A program made the translations under genes and the position numbers. A stretch of DNA of 64,000 nucleotides from Pseudomonas putida (lineage in GTDB: Bacteria > Pseudomonadota > Gammaproteobacteria > Pseudomonadales > Pseudomonadaceae): NCBI RefSeq assembly GCF_002741075.1, contig NZ_CP016634.1, positions 636,501 to 700,500 on the forward strand, given 5' to 3'. Positions 44,219-53,590 of this stretch are shown here, piece after piece. Under the pieces are notes generated by a model. The model was given only the letters and a program-made list of their open reading frames with translations, did no database searches and had not been told where the DNA came from. The stretch's first letter is position 1. Each line of letters begins with the position of its first letter.

Positions 44219-46350
44219 TAAAGCTCATGGAGTTTGGTCTGATGTTTCCTAGGGTTGGAGTTAGAATAAAACGTTACGATGATTTCCATGCGTGTGCCAC
44301 ATTCATCGGTGAAATAATCAGGCGCGACAGTGATATTTCCTTTTTTTATCTGGGTTTGAATGTACCTGTGAGCCAATTCATCGTCAATTACTGTGACGTC
44401 AGTTATGCCGTAATGTTCTTTGAAGAAGTCTTGAAGGTCATGAAAGTTCTTTTCCCTGCCTTTCATGATTTTTTCTACCACGAATTGAGCTTCGGCACCG
44501 CGCAAGCTTTCACCGTCTACCACTTGGGTGATGTAGTGCCAGAGGTGAGTGAGATCAGCATGGCCCAAGTGCCAACGCAGTCCGTTGATCCGAACTCCAT
44601 CATAAAAGTGGAAGAACATTAACGCGAAAAATCTACGGAGCTGGTGTTGGCGGATATAGTAGCGCTCACCGTCTTTGTTCGTTGGTACCTGGAAATAATC
44701 GAAGAGAAAGTCAAGGTTTCGGGTGAAGGAAAATACTGAAGCCGGGCACGAGAACATCCCGCTAAGATGGCTTGGCGAATCAAATAGTGTGCCGTACTCA
44801 TTAATAAACCCGATTTTCTTAAAGTATCGCTGCATCCGCTGCAACTCGCGGATCATCTGAACACCTAAGGGGTCAATGGGGCGTGCTTGTTTATCTCGGA
44901 TTCCCCACAGTCCCATCGAAGTTTTGGCAATATCAATGATCAACCATTGCTTAGTTCTGTCTAAGCATTTCCGCGTGGGTAGGTCTATAAGTTCGACCGA
45001 TCGTCGCGCCATTAGTACCCCTACGACGAATTGGACACAACCAACGTAAACGCTGACAAGTTCGATCAATCCCTTATTTGCACGGAGGTTTTTATAGAAT
45101 GAATTTTTTTCTTGCTTGCGTGAAACATTTCCTGTCCCATCCGTTGCACTGAGATTTCGGCATGCAAGCCCTAGCTTTGTAACTCCAAGGGAAGTCAGCT
45201 CTGGGCCAATAATATGTTGAACTTCTTTGTTGGTTAGTTTATCCATTCTTGTTTCTGTCGTAACACAATGCCTGGCTAGTTTCATGTAGCCGTCAAGGAT
45301 GGTGCGGCCATACTTAAAATGAAATTCAATGCTATTTTTGAGCTGCTCAAATATGATCCCGCTAGGAACTAAGCGGTAACGCTGGGTGGGAACTACTTCA
45401 ATCGAAAACTCTTCAATGGCTAAAAGGTCTTCTTGTGGAGGTGCATCTAATCCTAATGCATGCAGAATCCTTAGAGAGAAAAGTTTTTGGCGATATGCGT
45501 TGTAGGTGTTCTGCGTAACTCCGTCGCCGCCGCTGCTGCGAACTGGAGCGGCAGGCATCTCTCTCCGGTACTTGGGCTCTTCAGGGTAAAATGAGAGTAT
45601 GTGAATACGAGCCTTCCCAACTTTCTTGCGTAACGTATTTGAATAAATTTCTTTAGCAAGTTTTGCTGTGTTTGCCGTGCGTCCTGAGGCGTAGCAATCT
45701 TTGTAGAAGCCATGATGCAGGAGTGCCGCTCGGATTGATGGGATCGTGTGACTAGGACAGTCGAAAGTGCTCTCATCCAAGATTGATTCGCTGATATGTG
45801 ACAATGCAGGGATTGTGCGCAGCAGATTTTCAATCTTATGGCTGGGAGTCTCTGACATTAATTTTAGGCAGAATTCACTAGCCTTCTGGGTGAATTTGTA
45901 AATAGACTCAGAGATTAAGTTTGAAGAGGCAAAATCGGATAGTAGTTGTTTCAAGTTGTTGACGTTAATAGCTGCTAGCCCGTATCTAGCTAGCCCGAAA
46001 TTTTTTGAGTTTATCAAGATGCTATCTATGACATGAATTGCGCTGTTGAAGTCAGCGCGTTGCGTGGCAATCGAATTCCTGGTTCGATGTATTTTTCGAG
46101 TTAAATTTTCAGTGGATGCGGCAAGAAAATATTTGAGGCTTGTAAGAAGTTTTTCATTCTTTGCGTCAGTAAGTAGGCTGTCATCGTCAAGTTGTATGCC
46201 CCAGTCGATACTGTCTGGTGTTTTGTGGTCTAGAGAGACTAACCAGATCGGCGCGTCAAAATCTGACTTCAACCACCAAACCTCTCGTAGGCGTTGTTTC
46301 GGTTCAAGGGCTGCATTGGTTAGAAAATTAAGGTTATTGAGCTTTTGCAT
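44218..46350 (-). CDS. Large tyrosine-recombinase-like protein, 710 aa
   Basis: 710 residues. A long N-terminal region of unknown fold precedes a recombinase domain at about 430-640: Arg in LMARRSVELIDLP (about 447), HxxR in RQHQLRRFFAL (about 555), His in WHLGHADLTHLWHYI (about 580) and Tyr in the same segment. It overlaps the 774-codon gene by 17 bases and the next gene by one base. It is much larger than phage integrases (about 350-400 aa). The size fits the large recombinase of GMT trios. Codon use is AT-rich compared with the host. Confidence 0.85.
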   Translation of the reverse strand: MQKLNNLNFLTNAALEPKQRLREVWWLKSDFDAPIWLVSLDHKTPDSIDWGIQLDDDSLLTDAKNEKLLTSLKYFLAASTENLTRKIHRTRNSIATQRADFNSAIHVIDSILINSKNFGLARYGLAAINVNNLKQLLSDFASSNLISESIYKFTQKASEFCLKLMSETPSHKIENLLRTIPALSHISESILDESTFDCPSHTIPSIRAALLHHGFYKDCYASGRTANTAKLAKEIYSNTLRKKVGKARIHILSFYPEEPKYRREMPAAPVRSSGGDGVTQNTYNAYRQKLFSLRILHALGLDAPPQEDLLAIEEFSIEVVPTQRYRLVPSGIIFEQLKNSIEFHFKYGRTILDGYMKLARHCVTTETRMDKLTNKEVQHIIGPELTSLGVTKLGLACRNLSATDGTGNVSRKQEKNSFYKNLRANKGLIELVSVYVGCVQFVVGVLMARRSVELIDLPTRKCLDRTKQWLIIDIAKTSMGLWGIRDKQARPIDPLGVQMIRELQRMQRYFKKIGFINEYGTLFDSPSHLSGMFSCPASVFSFTRNLDFLFDYFQVPTNKDGERYYIRQHQLRRFFALMFFHFYDGVRINGLRWHLGHADLTHLWHYITQVVDGESLRGAEAQFVVEKIMKGREKNFHDLQDFFKEHYGITDVTVIDDELAHRYIQTQIKKGNITVAPDYFTDECGTRMEIIVTFYSNSNPRKHQTKLHEL

Positions 46351-48658
46351 AAATTATCTTCTCCATTTTACTGGGGGCAGCAAAAGCTTTTGCAGTTTTC
46401 AAATGCTGTTTTAAAACGCTGTCTGTACCTTCCTCAATGTGTTTCACGATCAATGGTGTCAGTTGTGCCCAGTACTTTGCTGTCTCTTTGACGAGTCGTT
46501 GGTCTTGGGACTTTCTGACTGCGTGTTCCAATGAGATAAGTGCGGTCAAGCTCCCCGCGCTTAACTTAACAAGCGCCTCATCTTCGGTGGGATCGATGTT
46601 TTGCATTTCGCCCTCCGGGTCAGTGAGAAAACTTGGTATGGTTGTGATAGCGTAGTTTTTCAGGAATTCATCCAGTATTTCGACCGAGTCGAAGTTTGCT
46701 CCCGCAACCAAGAATGGGCTATCTTTTAGGGAGTGACAGATCATCGCCTTGTGTAATACTCTGATACCGTGACCTTCTATGAATTGAACGAAGATTTCAG
46801 GTAAGTATGATTCCAGTAATGTGATGTCTTCTTTCTCATGCCCTAGGCATTGCCGCATGAGTTCCGTGCTTCCTGTATTTAGGTACTCCTCAACGCACCT
46901 TGAAGCTCGGATTTTTGATGGTGATATACGGGTCAAAAACTCCTTCAGCTCATCGTCGCGTAATTCAGTGTGCGGGTGAAATTGTTCGAGAAGGATTTCG
47001 TTAGAAGGGTAGTTTATTGTTGTCTTGTTCCAGCGAGGAATTAAGGAAGGTATCGGCTTGTTTACGCAATAAGAGCTGGCAATGAAAAGTTTTCGCGCAT
47101 TTTCACTTCCGATGGAGCGGAGGTAATGCCTCGCGGGTTCAGTGATTTTCACTACATCAGCAATGATGCTTGCTCCAGTCTCGGACAATTCTACCTTTTG
47201 ATTCTGATGTCTTGCACCTTTACGTGGTTTCTTTCCTGATATGAGATTTGACTCGCTGCCAACAACTAAATAAGTTTTTCCGCCTTCCTTAATAATCCCT
47301 GTTTGCTTTCCATTTTTATCCAATAGGTTGAAATTTGTCAGGAAGCTATTGGTGATGAAAGGGTGCTCTAAAATCAGCAGGCACTGGAAAGGATACAGGT
47401 TCCGGGTTGTGGGAATACCGATGGCTTTACTGATCTCAACTGTCGAGATGTCAATTCCGGTTCTTCTTATGTAGGAAAGACGCAAGTCTGCGATTGGCAG
47501 ATCGTAGGAGTACTTGTCGAAGGCTGCCGCTACATTGCCGATGAAATTGTCTTTGTAGAATTTTTCATGCTGAGTGTTAAGCTGCTTTGCAGTTGCCGCT
47601 AGTTTTACACGGTTATCAAACTGCTCAGTTATTTCGAGGGTTTGCTGTGTCGCCCAATTTCGAATTGTCTGAATTTCCGACTTGATGGTTATGATCAGTT
47701 GCTCTACCGCTCTCTGCTCGGTCAAATGAAGGGGGATATGTGTGACGAGCTTGGTTCTGACGCTGAAACCATCTCGATTCTTCTCTACGTGGGTACTATT
47801 TCCGGGGAGTGCTTTGGCGTCGGCTAAGGTCAACCCGAGGAAGGGAGTGCACCAGATGCGGGAGTCGATATACGTCCTGTAGATTTGACCGATAAATCTG
47901 TTCCAGGATTTTTTCATGCTGTCCAAGACAGGGTCATCATGGTTTATACCTCGAAAGAAATATTCCATGAACGCGATAAAAAAATCGTGAATTTTGAGTG
48001 GGTCATGAAAAGTATCTGGCTGCCAAGTGCTCTGTTCCTTTTCAAGGAATCTGAGCATGATTGGAAATATGTAGTATACGTGCGCAGCCGATCCTTCCAT
48101 TCGGATTTTTAAGCCAAGATGGAAGCTTTCAGTAAACTCTTTGCCATGTGAGAGCCAAAGATTCTCCAGCGGAAGATACTGTATTTCTCCATTTTTAGTT
48201 TCTACTAACCATCCGCTCCAGTATGCCACCTTATCTGGATCAAGCACGCTATAGTCTTTTTCCCACTGAGAAGCGGCTTCAGGATATCGCTTGGCGAACC
48301 ACTCAATCCGGGGAAGTAATATATCTATCGTTCGAAGTTCTACCAGAGTGTCTCTAATAGATCGGCAAAACGCTTGACGTTTTACCTTGCTGAAATTTGT
48401 AAGACTTGAGGCGTAAACAGCAGAGCAGTAAAGGTCGAAAAGTGATTGCGCTTCTGATGATAGCAATGTGCTCGCAGTCAAGCGTTTCCCGGCCAGATGG
48501 CACACACAGTCCAGGAGATGGACAGCCGCCATAGGGTGGACACCCTCTTGCTCCCGGCTTTTGGATGCTGCGGAGCACAGCATCTCGACCGCGTCGTCAT
48601 CAATGGCGAGGAACGGGTAACGTTTGAGCCGTTCGAGGCGAGTTGTGATAATCGCCAT
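46334..48658 (-). CDS. Additional recombinase-like protein, 774 aa, first gene of the operon
   Basis: 774 residues. A long N-terminal part without known motifs precedes a C-terminal region with recombinase-like residues: SKIRASRCVEEYL (Arg), RQCLGHEKEDITLLESYLPEIF (His and Tyr in normal spacing, about 610-630). The first catalytic Arg is not evident, so it may be catalytically degenerate. It starts about 70 bases inside the right terminal repeat and leads the quartet. A fourth gene of this type is not part of the three-gene GMT definition as I know it. Confidence 0.75.
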   Translation of the reverse strand: MAIITTRLERLKRYPFLAIDDDAVEMLCSAASKSREQEGVHPMAAVHLLDCVCHLAGKRLTASTLLSSEAQSLFDLYCSAVYASSLTNFSKVKRQAFCRSIRDTLVELRTIDILLPRIEWFAKRYPEAASQWEKDYSVLDPDKVAYWSGWLVETKNGEIQYLPLENLWLSHGKEFTESFHLGLKIRMEGSAAHVYYIFPIMLRFLEKEQSTWQPDTFHDPLKIHDFFIAFMEYFFRGINHDDPVLDSMKKSWNRFIGQIYRTYIDSRIWCTPFLGLTLADAKALPGNSTHVEKNRDGFSVRTKLVTHIPLHLTEQRAVEQLIITIKSEIQTIRNWATQQTLEITEQFDNRVKLAATAKQLNTQHEKFYKDNFIGNVAAAFDKYSYDLPIADLRLSYIRRTGIDISTVEISKAIGIPTTRNLYPFQCLLILEHPFITNSFLTNFNLLDKNGKQTGIIKEGGKTYLVVGSESNLISGKKPRKGARHQNQKVELSETGASIIADVVKITEPARHYLRSIGSENARKLFIASSYCVNKPIPSLIPRWNKTTINYPSNEILLEQFHPHTELRDDELKEFLTRISPSKIRASRCVEEYLNTGSTELMRQCLGHEKEDITLLESYLPEIFVQFIEGHGIRVLHKAMICHSLKDSPFLVAGANFDSVEILDEFLKNYAITTIPSFLTDPEGEMQNIDPTEDEALVKLSAGSLTALISLEHAVRKSQDQRLVKETAKYWAQLTPLIVKHIEEGTDSVLKQHLKTAKAFAAPSKMEKIIYAKAQ

Positions 48659-48728
48659 CTTGAAAATCCGCCTATGATATGCTCTTAAGCTAGATAGAAT
48701 AAGGTCTAGACAAAAATGGCAAGATTGT

Positions 48729-48742
48729 CAAATTAGCCAAAC
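48729..48742 (-). repeat. Right terminal inverted repeat of the island
   Basis: CAAATTAGCCAAAC, the reverse complement of the left end with one mismatch. The inner motif AATCTTGCCA (read on the minus strand) follows after two bases, against 14 on the left. Confidence 0.85.
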
Positions 48743-48743
48743 G

Positions 48744-49037
48744 CAAGAGCTGGGTTTCGAACTGAACCTGGAATTCAAGGAAGACCTGTCCGACGAAGCC
48801 ATCGATGCTTTCCTCGATGCCTTCCTCGCTGAAGCCATGGATGCCAACGGCCTGGATTACGTCGGTGGTGATGACTTCGGCCTGGTTTGCCTGGCCAAGC
48901 GTGGCTCGGTCAGCGAAGAGCAGCGCGCTATTGTCGAAGCTTGGCTCAAGGGCCGCAGCGAACTGACCAACATCGAGCTCAGTCCGCTGCTGGACGCTTG
49001 GTATCCGGACAAGCCGATCAACACCCAGGCTTCCTGA
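48744..49037 (+). pseudogene. yggL: 3' fragment of yggL, codons 19 to end
   Basis: The frame CAA GAG CTG GGT TTC continues directly from the codons lost at 33756 and runs to TGA at 49035, encoding ELGFELNLEFKED to PINTQAS. It has no start codon or ribosome site of its own near the break, so it should not make a functional protein unless the island excises. Confidence 0.95.
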
Positions 49038-49066
49038 TCCGCCTGAGCGGCGCATTTCTGCGCTGC

Positions 49067-52000
49067 TCATCCAGCCCTGGCCGGGTGTTGTAGATGCCTG
49101 GCCAGCGCTTTCTCCGTTCGGCGCATATGCCGTGCCAATACCTGTCTTCGCAGCTTGAGCTGCGCCAATGACAAGGTTTCCTGCTCCAGCGCTTCACACG
49201 CCTCCATCAGATCCCTGGCCTCCAGCATCCGGGCCGTGCTGAGGATCTTGTGCGCCTGCGCGGCGATGGCCTGTGCATCCTCCGAGTCGATGGCCATCAG
49301 TGTGGCTAGGTCCTGTATCAAACTCTCTTGTAAGGCGTTCAGGAGTCGAGTGCGGCTGTCAGGATCATCGCCGACGATGGCAGACAGGCCCTCGAGCGCC
49401 AAGCGCTTGCGTGGCCTGGGCCCTGGCGCCGCATGCCGACCCGGCGCGACGCCCGCCAGGCGCTGGTTCAGCGTGTGCAGGCCAATCGGCTTGAGCAGGC
49501 AGTCATCCATGCCGACATCCAGGCATCGCTGACGAACTTCCGGCTGGGCGTTGGCGGTGTAGCCCAGGATCAGGCAGCGCGGCCAGTCGCGTTGGCGCTC
49601 TGTGGCACGGATGGCTTCAGCCACTTGATAGCCGTTCATTTGCGGCATGTTGCAGTCGAGGATCACTACATCGAAACCGCCCGCGCGCCATTTCTCCAGT
49701 CCCTCGCGTCCATCGCAGGCGGTGGACAGGCTCAGCCCCAGGAAACTCAGTTGCTGCTCCATCAACAACAGGTTGGCTGGGTGGTCATCGATGACCAGCA
49801 CGTTCAACCCGCTGTTCGGTGCCTCGACGTCCTGCACGAGCGGAGTGGGCACCGGTGGCGCTTCGACGCATTGCAGCGGCATGACGAGGCTCACCTGAGT
49901 GCCGACACCAGGCAGGCTCTTGATGGTTAGCGTGCCCCCCATCATTTCGCTCAGGCTGTGGCTGATCGCCAACCCCAGACCGGTTCCCGCCCGTGCACCT
50001 TCGCTATGCGGATTGGCCTGGACGAACGGGTTGAACAGCTCCTTGAGCGCCTCCTCGTGGATACCGATGCCGGTGTCGCGGACCTTGAGTTCCAGGCGCG
50101 GTCCATTGCAGTCGGTGCCTTCGTGCACGTGCAGATTGATCTGGATCTGGCCATGCTCGGTGAACTTGATGGCATTGCTGACCAGATTCGACAGCACTTG
50201 CTTGAACCGCAGCGGGTCGAGCAGCGCGTGGCAGCGGGCGTTTGGCGCGATGACCACCTGTAGGGCCAGGTCCTTCTGTCGCGCGAGACCATCGAACACC
50301 CGGGCCACCGACTCGACCAGAACGCTGGGGTCGACCGACTCCGGGGAAAGGCACAGGTGGCCGGACTCGATCCTGACGATGTCCAGGATGTCACCGATGA
50401 GCCCCAGCAGGTCCTTCGCCGAATGGTAGGCGACCTCCAGGGACGGTCGGTCCAGTTGCCCGCGATCCGCCCTTCGCACTGCCAGCTCCAGCATGCCGAT
50501 GACCGCATTCATGGGCGTGCGAATCTCGTGGCTGATGGTTGCCAGGAAGGTGCTCTTGGCACGATTGGCATCGTCGGCCCGTTGCTTGGCCAAGCGCAGC
50601 TCCTGAACCAGTTCGCGACGGTCGCTGATGTCGATCCAGCCACCGATGATCCCCTGGACTTCACCCAGGGAGTCGCGATAGGGCAGGATCCAGTGGTAGA
50701 TGGTCAGCTCCCGTCCTCCCATGCGTAAAGGACGGTCGAGGATAAGGGGGGTGCCGGCGGCGATGACTTGCTGATAGTCGGCCTCCATCTGCTGGGTGTA
50801 TTCCCGGTCAGCGCCCGGGCTCTCATCCAATCGCTTGCCCATGACTTGGTCGGTCTGGGCTTCGACGGCCTGCAAATAGCTGTCGTTGCAGCTTTGCAGT
50901 CGTCCTTCGCGATCGCGTACATACATCGGATGGGGGGTACCGTTGAGCAGGGCGCGCATGAACTCTAGCTGGTCGTTGAGTGCCCGCTCGGCGCATTTGC
51001 GCTGCCTGATCTGCCATCGCAGGTGGGCGTTCCAGATCAATGCCAGGAGCAACAGCAAGCCGACGGCCAGCAAGAATTTCAGCGCCAGGCGGCGAAACTC
51101 CCGCCAATACACGTCGTCGTGCAGCCGATAACCTCCCCACCGGTTGTTGATCACGCCAAGCTCTTCCGGCGAGATGCTTTGCAGGGCTTTGTCCAGGATG
51201 GACGCCAGCGCATGGGCCTGGCTGTTGGTGGCCATCGCGACCGTGGCTGGCTCGCTACCGATTGTACTGCGAATGACCAGGTCCGGGTTTCCGGCCAGGG
51301 CGTGGTTGGCGTCGATCAGGGTAGTGATGGCCGCATCGACCTCACCGCTGCCCAAAAGCGCAATGGAGAAGAACGGACTGTCGGTTTCGATCTTGCTGAT
51401 CTTCGGGTATCGAGCCGAGAGCAACCCGGCCATGATGCTGTCGCGTGTGATCGCGACTTGCCGATTCTGCAGGTGCTCCAAGGACGCCGCTTGGTCACTG
51501 CCCGCGCGGGTGACCAGCACATAGGTGCTTTCCAGGTAGGGCCGGCTGATGTGCAGGGCGCCATCGTGCTTTTCGTCACTGGAGATGGCGGCGATGACAT
51601 CGGCCCGGCCGTCCTTGAGGCGGGCCAGCATGTCCCGTATGCCGCTGGCCCGCTCGATCTCGAAGCGCAGGCCGGTGCGCAACCGGATCAGGTCCAGCAG
51701 GTCGGCGGCGATACCGCGGAAATTGCTGTTACTGTCGAAATAGGAAACGGGGGCGGCGGTCTCGTTGATGGCCACGCGCATCACGGGATGTTCCCGCAAC
51801 CATTGCTCTTCGCTGGGAGAAAGTTGGAGCTTGCGATCGGTCAGCAGATGGTCGCTCCCCGCACCCCAGCGCTTGAAGATGCTGGCGGCCATGATGGGCG
51901 TCTGGCTCTCGAGGGTCGTATCGACCAACTCCTTGAGGATGGTGTCCTGACGGCGCAGGGCGAAACTGAAGCCAATGGCCTCGTGCTTGCCAAAGCTGGC

Positions 52001-52687
52001 CATGCGCAAAGGAGGGAGGTGACCGCGATTGAGTTGATAGTGGGTCGAGATGGTATCGCCAATGAACACGTCGGCCTGGCCGAAAGCGACAGCGTTCAGG
52101 GCCAGGGTGGAGGAGCGAAAGGCCAGCAGCTCGGCCTTCGGGTAGGCGCTGAGCACCTCCTTGGGCGAGAGATAGTGATAGAGCATGCTCAGGCGCAGCC
52201 CTTTGAGTTCGTCATCGAGTACGCGACGTTCGTGTTCGCGGGTCACCAGCACTGGCTGATCGATCGCGTAGGGGCGTGACAGCGCAAGGCCGGCAACGGC
52301 TTCATAGCCGTTGGCGCTGCCAAGCAGATCGATCCGGCCATTCTTCAGTGCCTCGATCGCTGACTGACGGCTGTCGAAGCCCAGCACGCGGACTTTCAGC
52401 CCCAGCGCAATGCCGATCAGGCCGGCGTATTCAGCGGTGAGCCCCTGGTAGTCGCGCCCGCCCGTGGTGATATCGAAAGGCGGGTAGTCCGGGAAGGATG
52501 TACCGATCACCAACTCCTTTTTTTCAGAGAGCCATTGGCGTTGGGTCGGCGTCAGCACCGGCAGCACCGGCTTGAGCGATGAACGCGTCAGTAGATTGAG
52601 TGCCTTGGGCCTGTATTGCGCGGCGTGCGCTGGGTGGCAGGCCAACGCAATGGCAACGATGAACAGGCAGGTTAGATACCGCCCCAT
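49067..52687 (-). CDS. BvgS/EvgS-type hybrid sensor histidine kinase
   Basis: 1206 residues starting MGRYLTCL at 52687, with GAGGTG upstream; a signal peptide ends PAHA. Two tandem periplasmic SBP_bac_3 (Venus flytrap) domains (about 55-280 and 300-525) precede a membrane helix (about 540-560), a PAS domain (about 580-700), a HisKA domain with phospho-His in ATISHEIRTPMN, an HATPase with DTGIGI and GTGLGL, a receiver domain with VIDDHPAN and Asp in VILDCNMP, and a C-terminal HPt domain (AHKILSTARML). This is the full His-Asp-His relay. It lies eight bases behind its response regulator in one operon. The ligand is unknown. Confidence 0.93.
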   Translation of the reverse strand: MGRYLTCLFIVAIALACHPAHAAQYRPKALNLLTRSSLKPVLPVLTPTQRQWLSEKKELVIGTSFPDYPPFDITTGGRDYQGLTAEYAGLIGIALGLKVRVLGFDSRQSAIEALKNGRIDLLGSANGYEAVAGLALSRPYAIDQPVLVTREHERRVLDDELKGLRLSMLYHYLSPKEVLSAYPKAELLAFRSSTLALNAVAFGQADVFIGDTISTHYQLNRGHLPPLRMASFGKHEAIGFSFALRRQDTILKELVDTTLESQTPIMAASIFKRWGAGSDHLLTDRKLQLSPSEEQWLREHPVMRVAINETAAPVSYFDSNSNFRGIAADLLDLIRLRTGLRFEIERASGIRDMLARLKDGRADVIAAISSDEKHDGALHISRPYLESTYVLVTRAGSDQAASLEHLQNRQVAITRDSIMAGLLSARYPKISKIETDSPFFSIALLGSGEVDAAITTLIDANHALAGNPDLVIRSTIGSEPATVAMATNSQAHALASILDKALQSISPEELGVINNRWGGYRLHDDVYWREFRRLALKFLLAVGLLLLLALIWNAHLRWQIRQRKCAERALNDQLEFMRALLNGTPHPMYVRDREGRLQSCNDSYLQAVEAQTDQVMGKRLDESPGADREYTQQMEADYQQVIAAGTPLILDRPLRMGGRELTIYHWILPYRDSLGEVQGIIGGWIDISDRRELVQELRLAKQRADDANRAKSTFLATISHEIRTPMNAVIGMLELAVRRADRGQLDRPSLEVAYHSAKDLLGLIGDILDIVRIESGHLCLSPESVDPSVLVESVARVFDGLARQKDLALQVVIAPNARCHALLDPLRFKQVLSNLVSNAIKFTEHGQIQINLHVHEGTDCNGPRLELKVRDTGIGIHEEALKELFNPFVQANPHSEGARAGTGLGLAISHSLSEMMGGTLTIKSLPGVGTQVSLVMPLQCVEAPPVPTPLVQDVEAPNSGLNVLVIDDHPANLLLMEQQLSFLGLSLSTACDGREGLEKWRAGGFDVVILDCNMPQMNGYQVAEAIRATERQRDWPRCLILGYTANAQPEVRQRCLDVGMDDCLLKPIGLHTLNQRLAGVAPGRHAAPGPRPRKRLALEGLSAIVGDDPDSRTRLLNALQESLIQDLATLMAIDSEDAQAIAAQAHKILSTARMLEARDLMEACEALEQETLSLAQLKLRRQVLARHMRRTEKALARHLQHPARAG

Positions 52688-52695
52688 GTTGCACC

Positions 52696-53316
52696 TCAAA
52701 CCAGCGCGTTGCGCTTGGCAACATCAATCAGGTCGACCAACGTCTGAACCTGAAGTTTTTGCATCAAACGCTTCTTGTAGGTGCTGACGGTTTTGTTGCT
52801 CAGAAACATGCCCTTGGCAATTTCCTTGTTGCTCTTTCCTTGGGCGAAAAGTTGCAAAACCATAAGTTCTCTGTCGTTAACGTGTCGGAAAAGTCGTATC
52901 TCCTGGTCTGGAATAACCTGGCTGGTGTTAACCGCTTGGCTGGGAAAATAATTGTAACCAGAGAGCACGGCCTTTATTGCGCTAAGCAGTTCACTCAGGT
53001 CTTCCTGTTTACCAACATATCCGGCGGCCCCTGACTGCATGCAGCGAACCGCGAAAAGCGCAGGGCTTTGTGCGGTCAATACCAGCACTTTCAGGGGCAA
53101 GGCCATGCTCTGGAAGCGGGACAGGATCTCGAGGCCATCGAGTTTGGGGATGGCAATGTCGAGGATGACCAGGTCGGGGCGTGTCTCTCGGACCATCTGC
53201 ATGGCATGAACGCCATTGTCCGATTCACCGACGACCTTGTAGTTCTGATTTTCCAGCAACATGCGAACCGCCATGCGGATAACGGGGTGATCATCGACAA
53301 TATATACAGAGTGCAT
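52696..53316 (-). CDS. LuxR/FixJ-type response regulator
   Basis: 206 residues starting MHSVYIVDDHPV at 53316 with GGAAG six bases upstream. The receiver domain (about 1-120) carries the acidic pair DD and phospho-Asp in LVILDIAIPKLDG (about 53); the Thr/Ser and Lys switch positions are LTAQS and GKQEDL. The C-terminal LuxR HTH (about 140-206) reads NDRELMVLQLFAQGKSNKEIA. It is the BvgA/EvgA-like partner of the hybrid kinase encoded eight bases downstream. Target genes are not evident here. Confidence 0.93.
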   Translation of the reverse strand: MHSVYIVDDHPVIRMAVRMLLENQNYKVVGESDNGVHAMQMVRETRPDLVILDIAIPKLDGLEILSRFQSMALPLKVLVLTAQSPALFAVRCMQSGAAGYVGKQEDLSELLSAIKAVLSGYNYFPSQAVNTSQVIPDQEIRLFRHVNDRELMVLQLFAQGKSNKEIAKGMFLSNKTVSTYKKRLMQKLQVQTLVDLIDVAKRNALV

Positions 53317-53590
53317 ATTCAACTTCCATGCGGCAGGTGTCGGAAATAGTGCGCACCTTAGCTCAGTTGGAAGTCATCGGACATGCGAGGAAGGGCCAGG
53401 GCTCGCATATGGGAAAATACCTACAGTAAAAAGCTACGCGCGCTACGAATGGGGCGTATTGATGCCGAAAATGGCGCGGAGTTTGGTAACTTTTTATTTG
53501 TAAATAGGGAGTGGCGTTTAATTCTATTGAGGGCTAATAAGAAATTTCCTTCAAATACTAGCCCCCAAGACTATTGGTTTGTCACAACGC

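Larger units (their letters stand above)
33757..48742 (-). mobile_element. Mobile island of about 15 kb with recombinase quartet, integrated in yggL
   Basis: The ends are fixed by the split yggL gene and by 14-base terminal inverted repeats. Cargo on the left (regulator, phosphoesterase, membrane proteins, IS3, yggL copy, Sel1 protein) is followed by an overlapping operon of three tyrosine-recombinase-like genes plus a 207-codon gene at the right end. The recombinase half is visibly AT-richer than the host DNA. The layout resembles Gamma-Mobile-Trio (GMT) islands of gamma-proteobacteria. I infer that relationship from gene sizes and recombinase motifs, not from alignment. Confidence 0.85.

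Noticed and set aside
48500-48750. Search for a CRISPR array or tRNA attachment site at the island edge
   Set aside because: No repeated spacer pattern or tRNA structure is visible. The attachment site is the yggL coding sequence itself.
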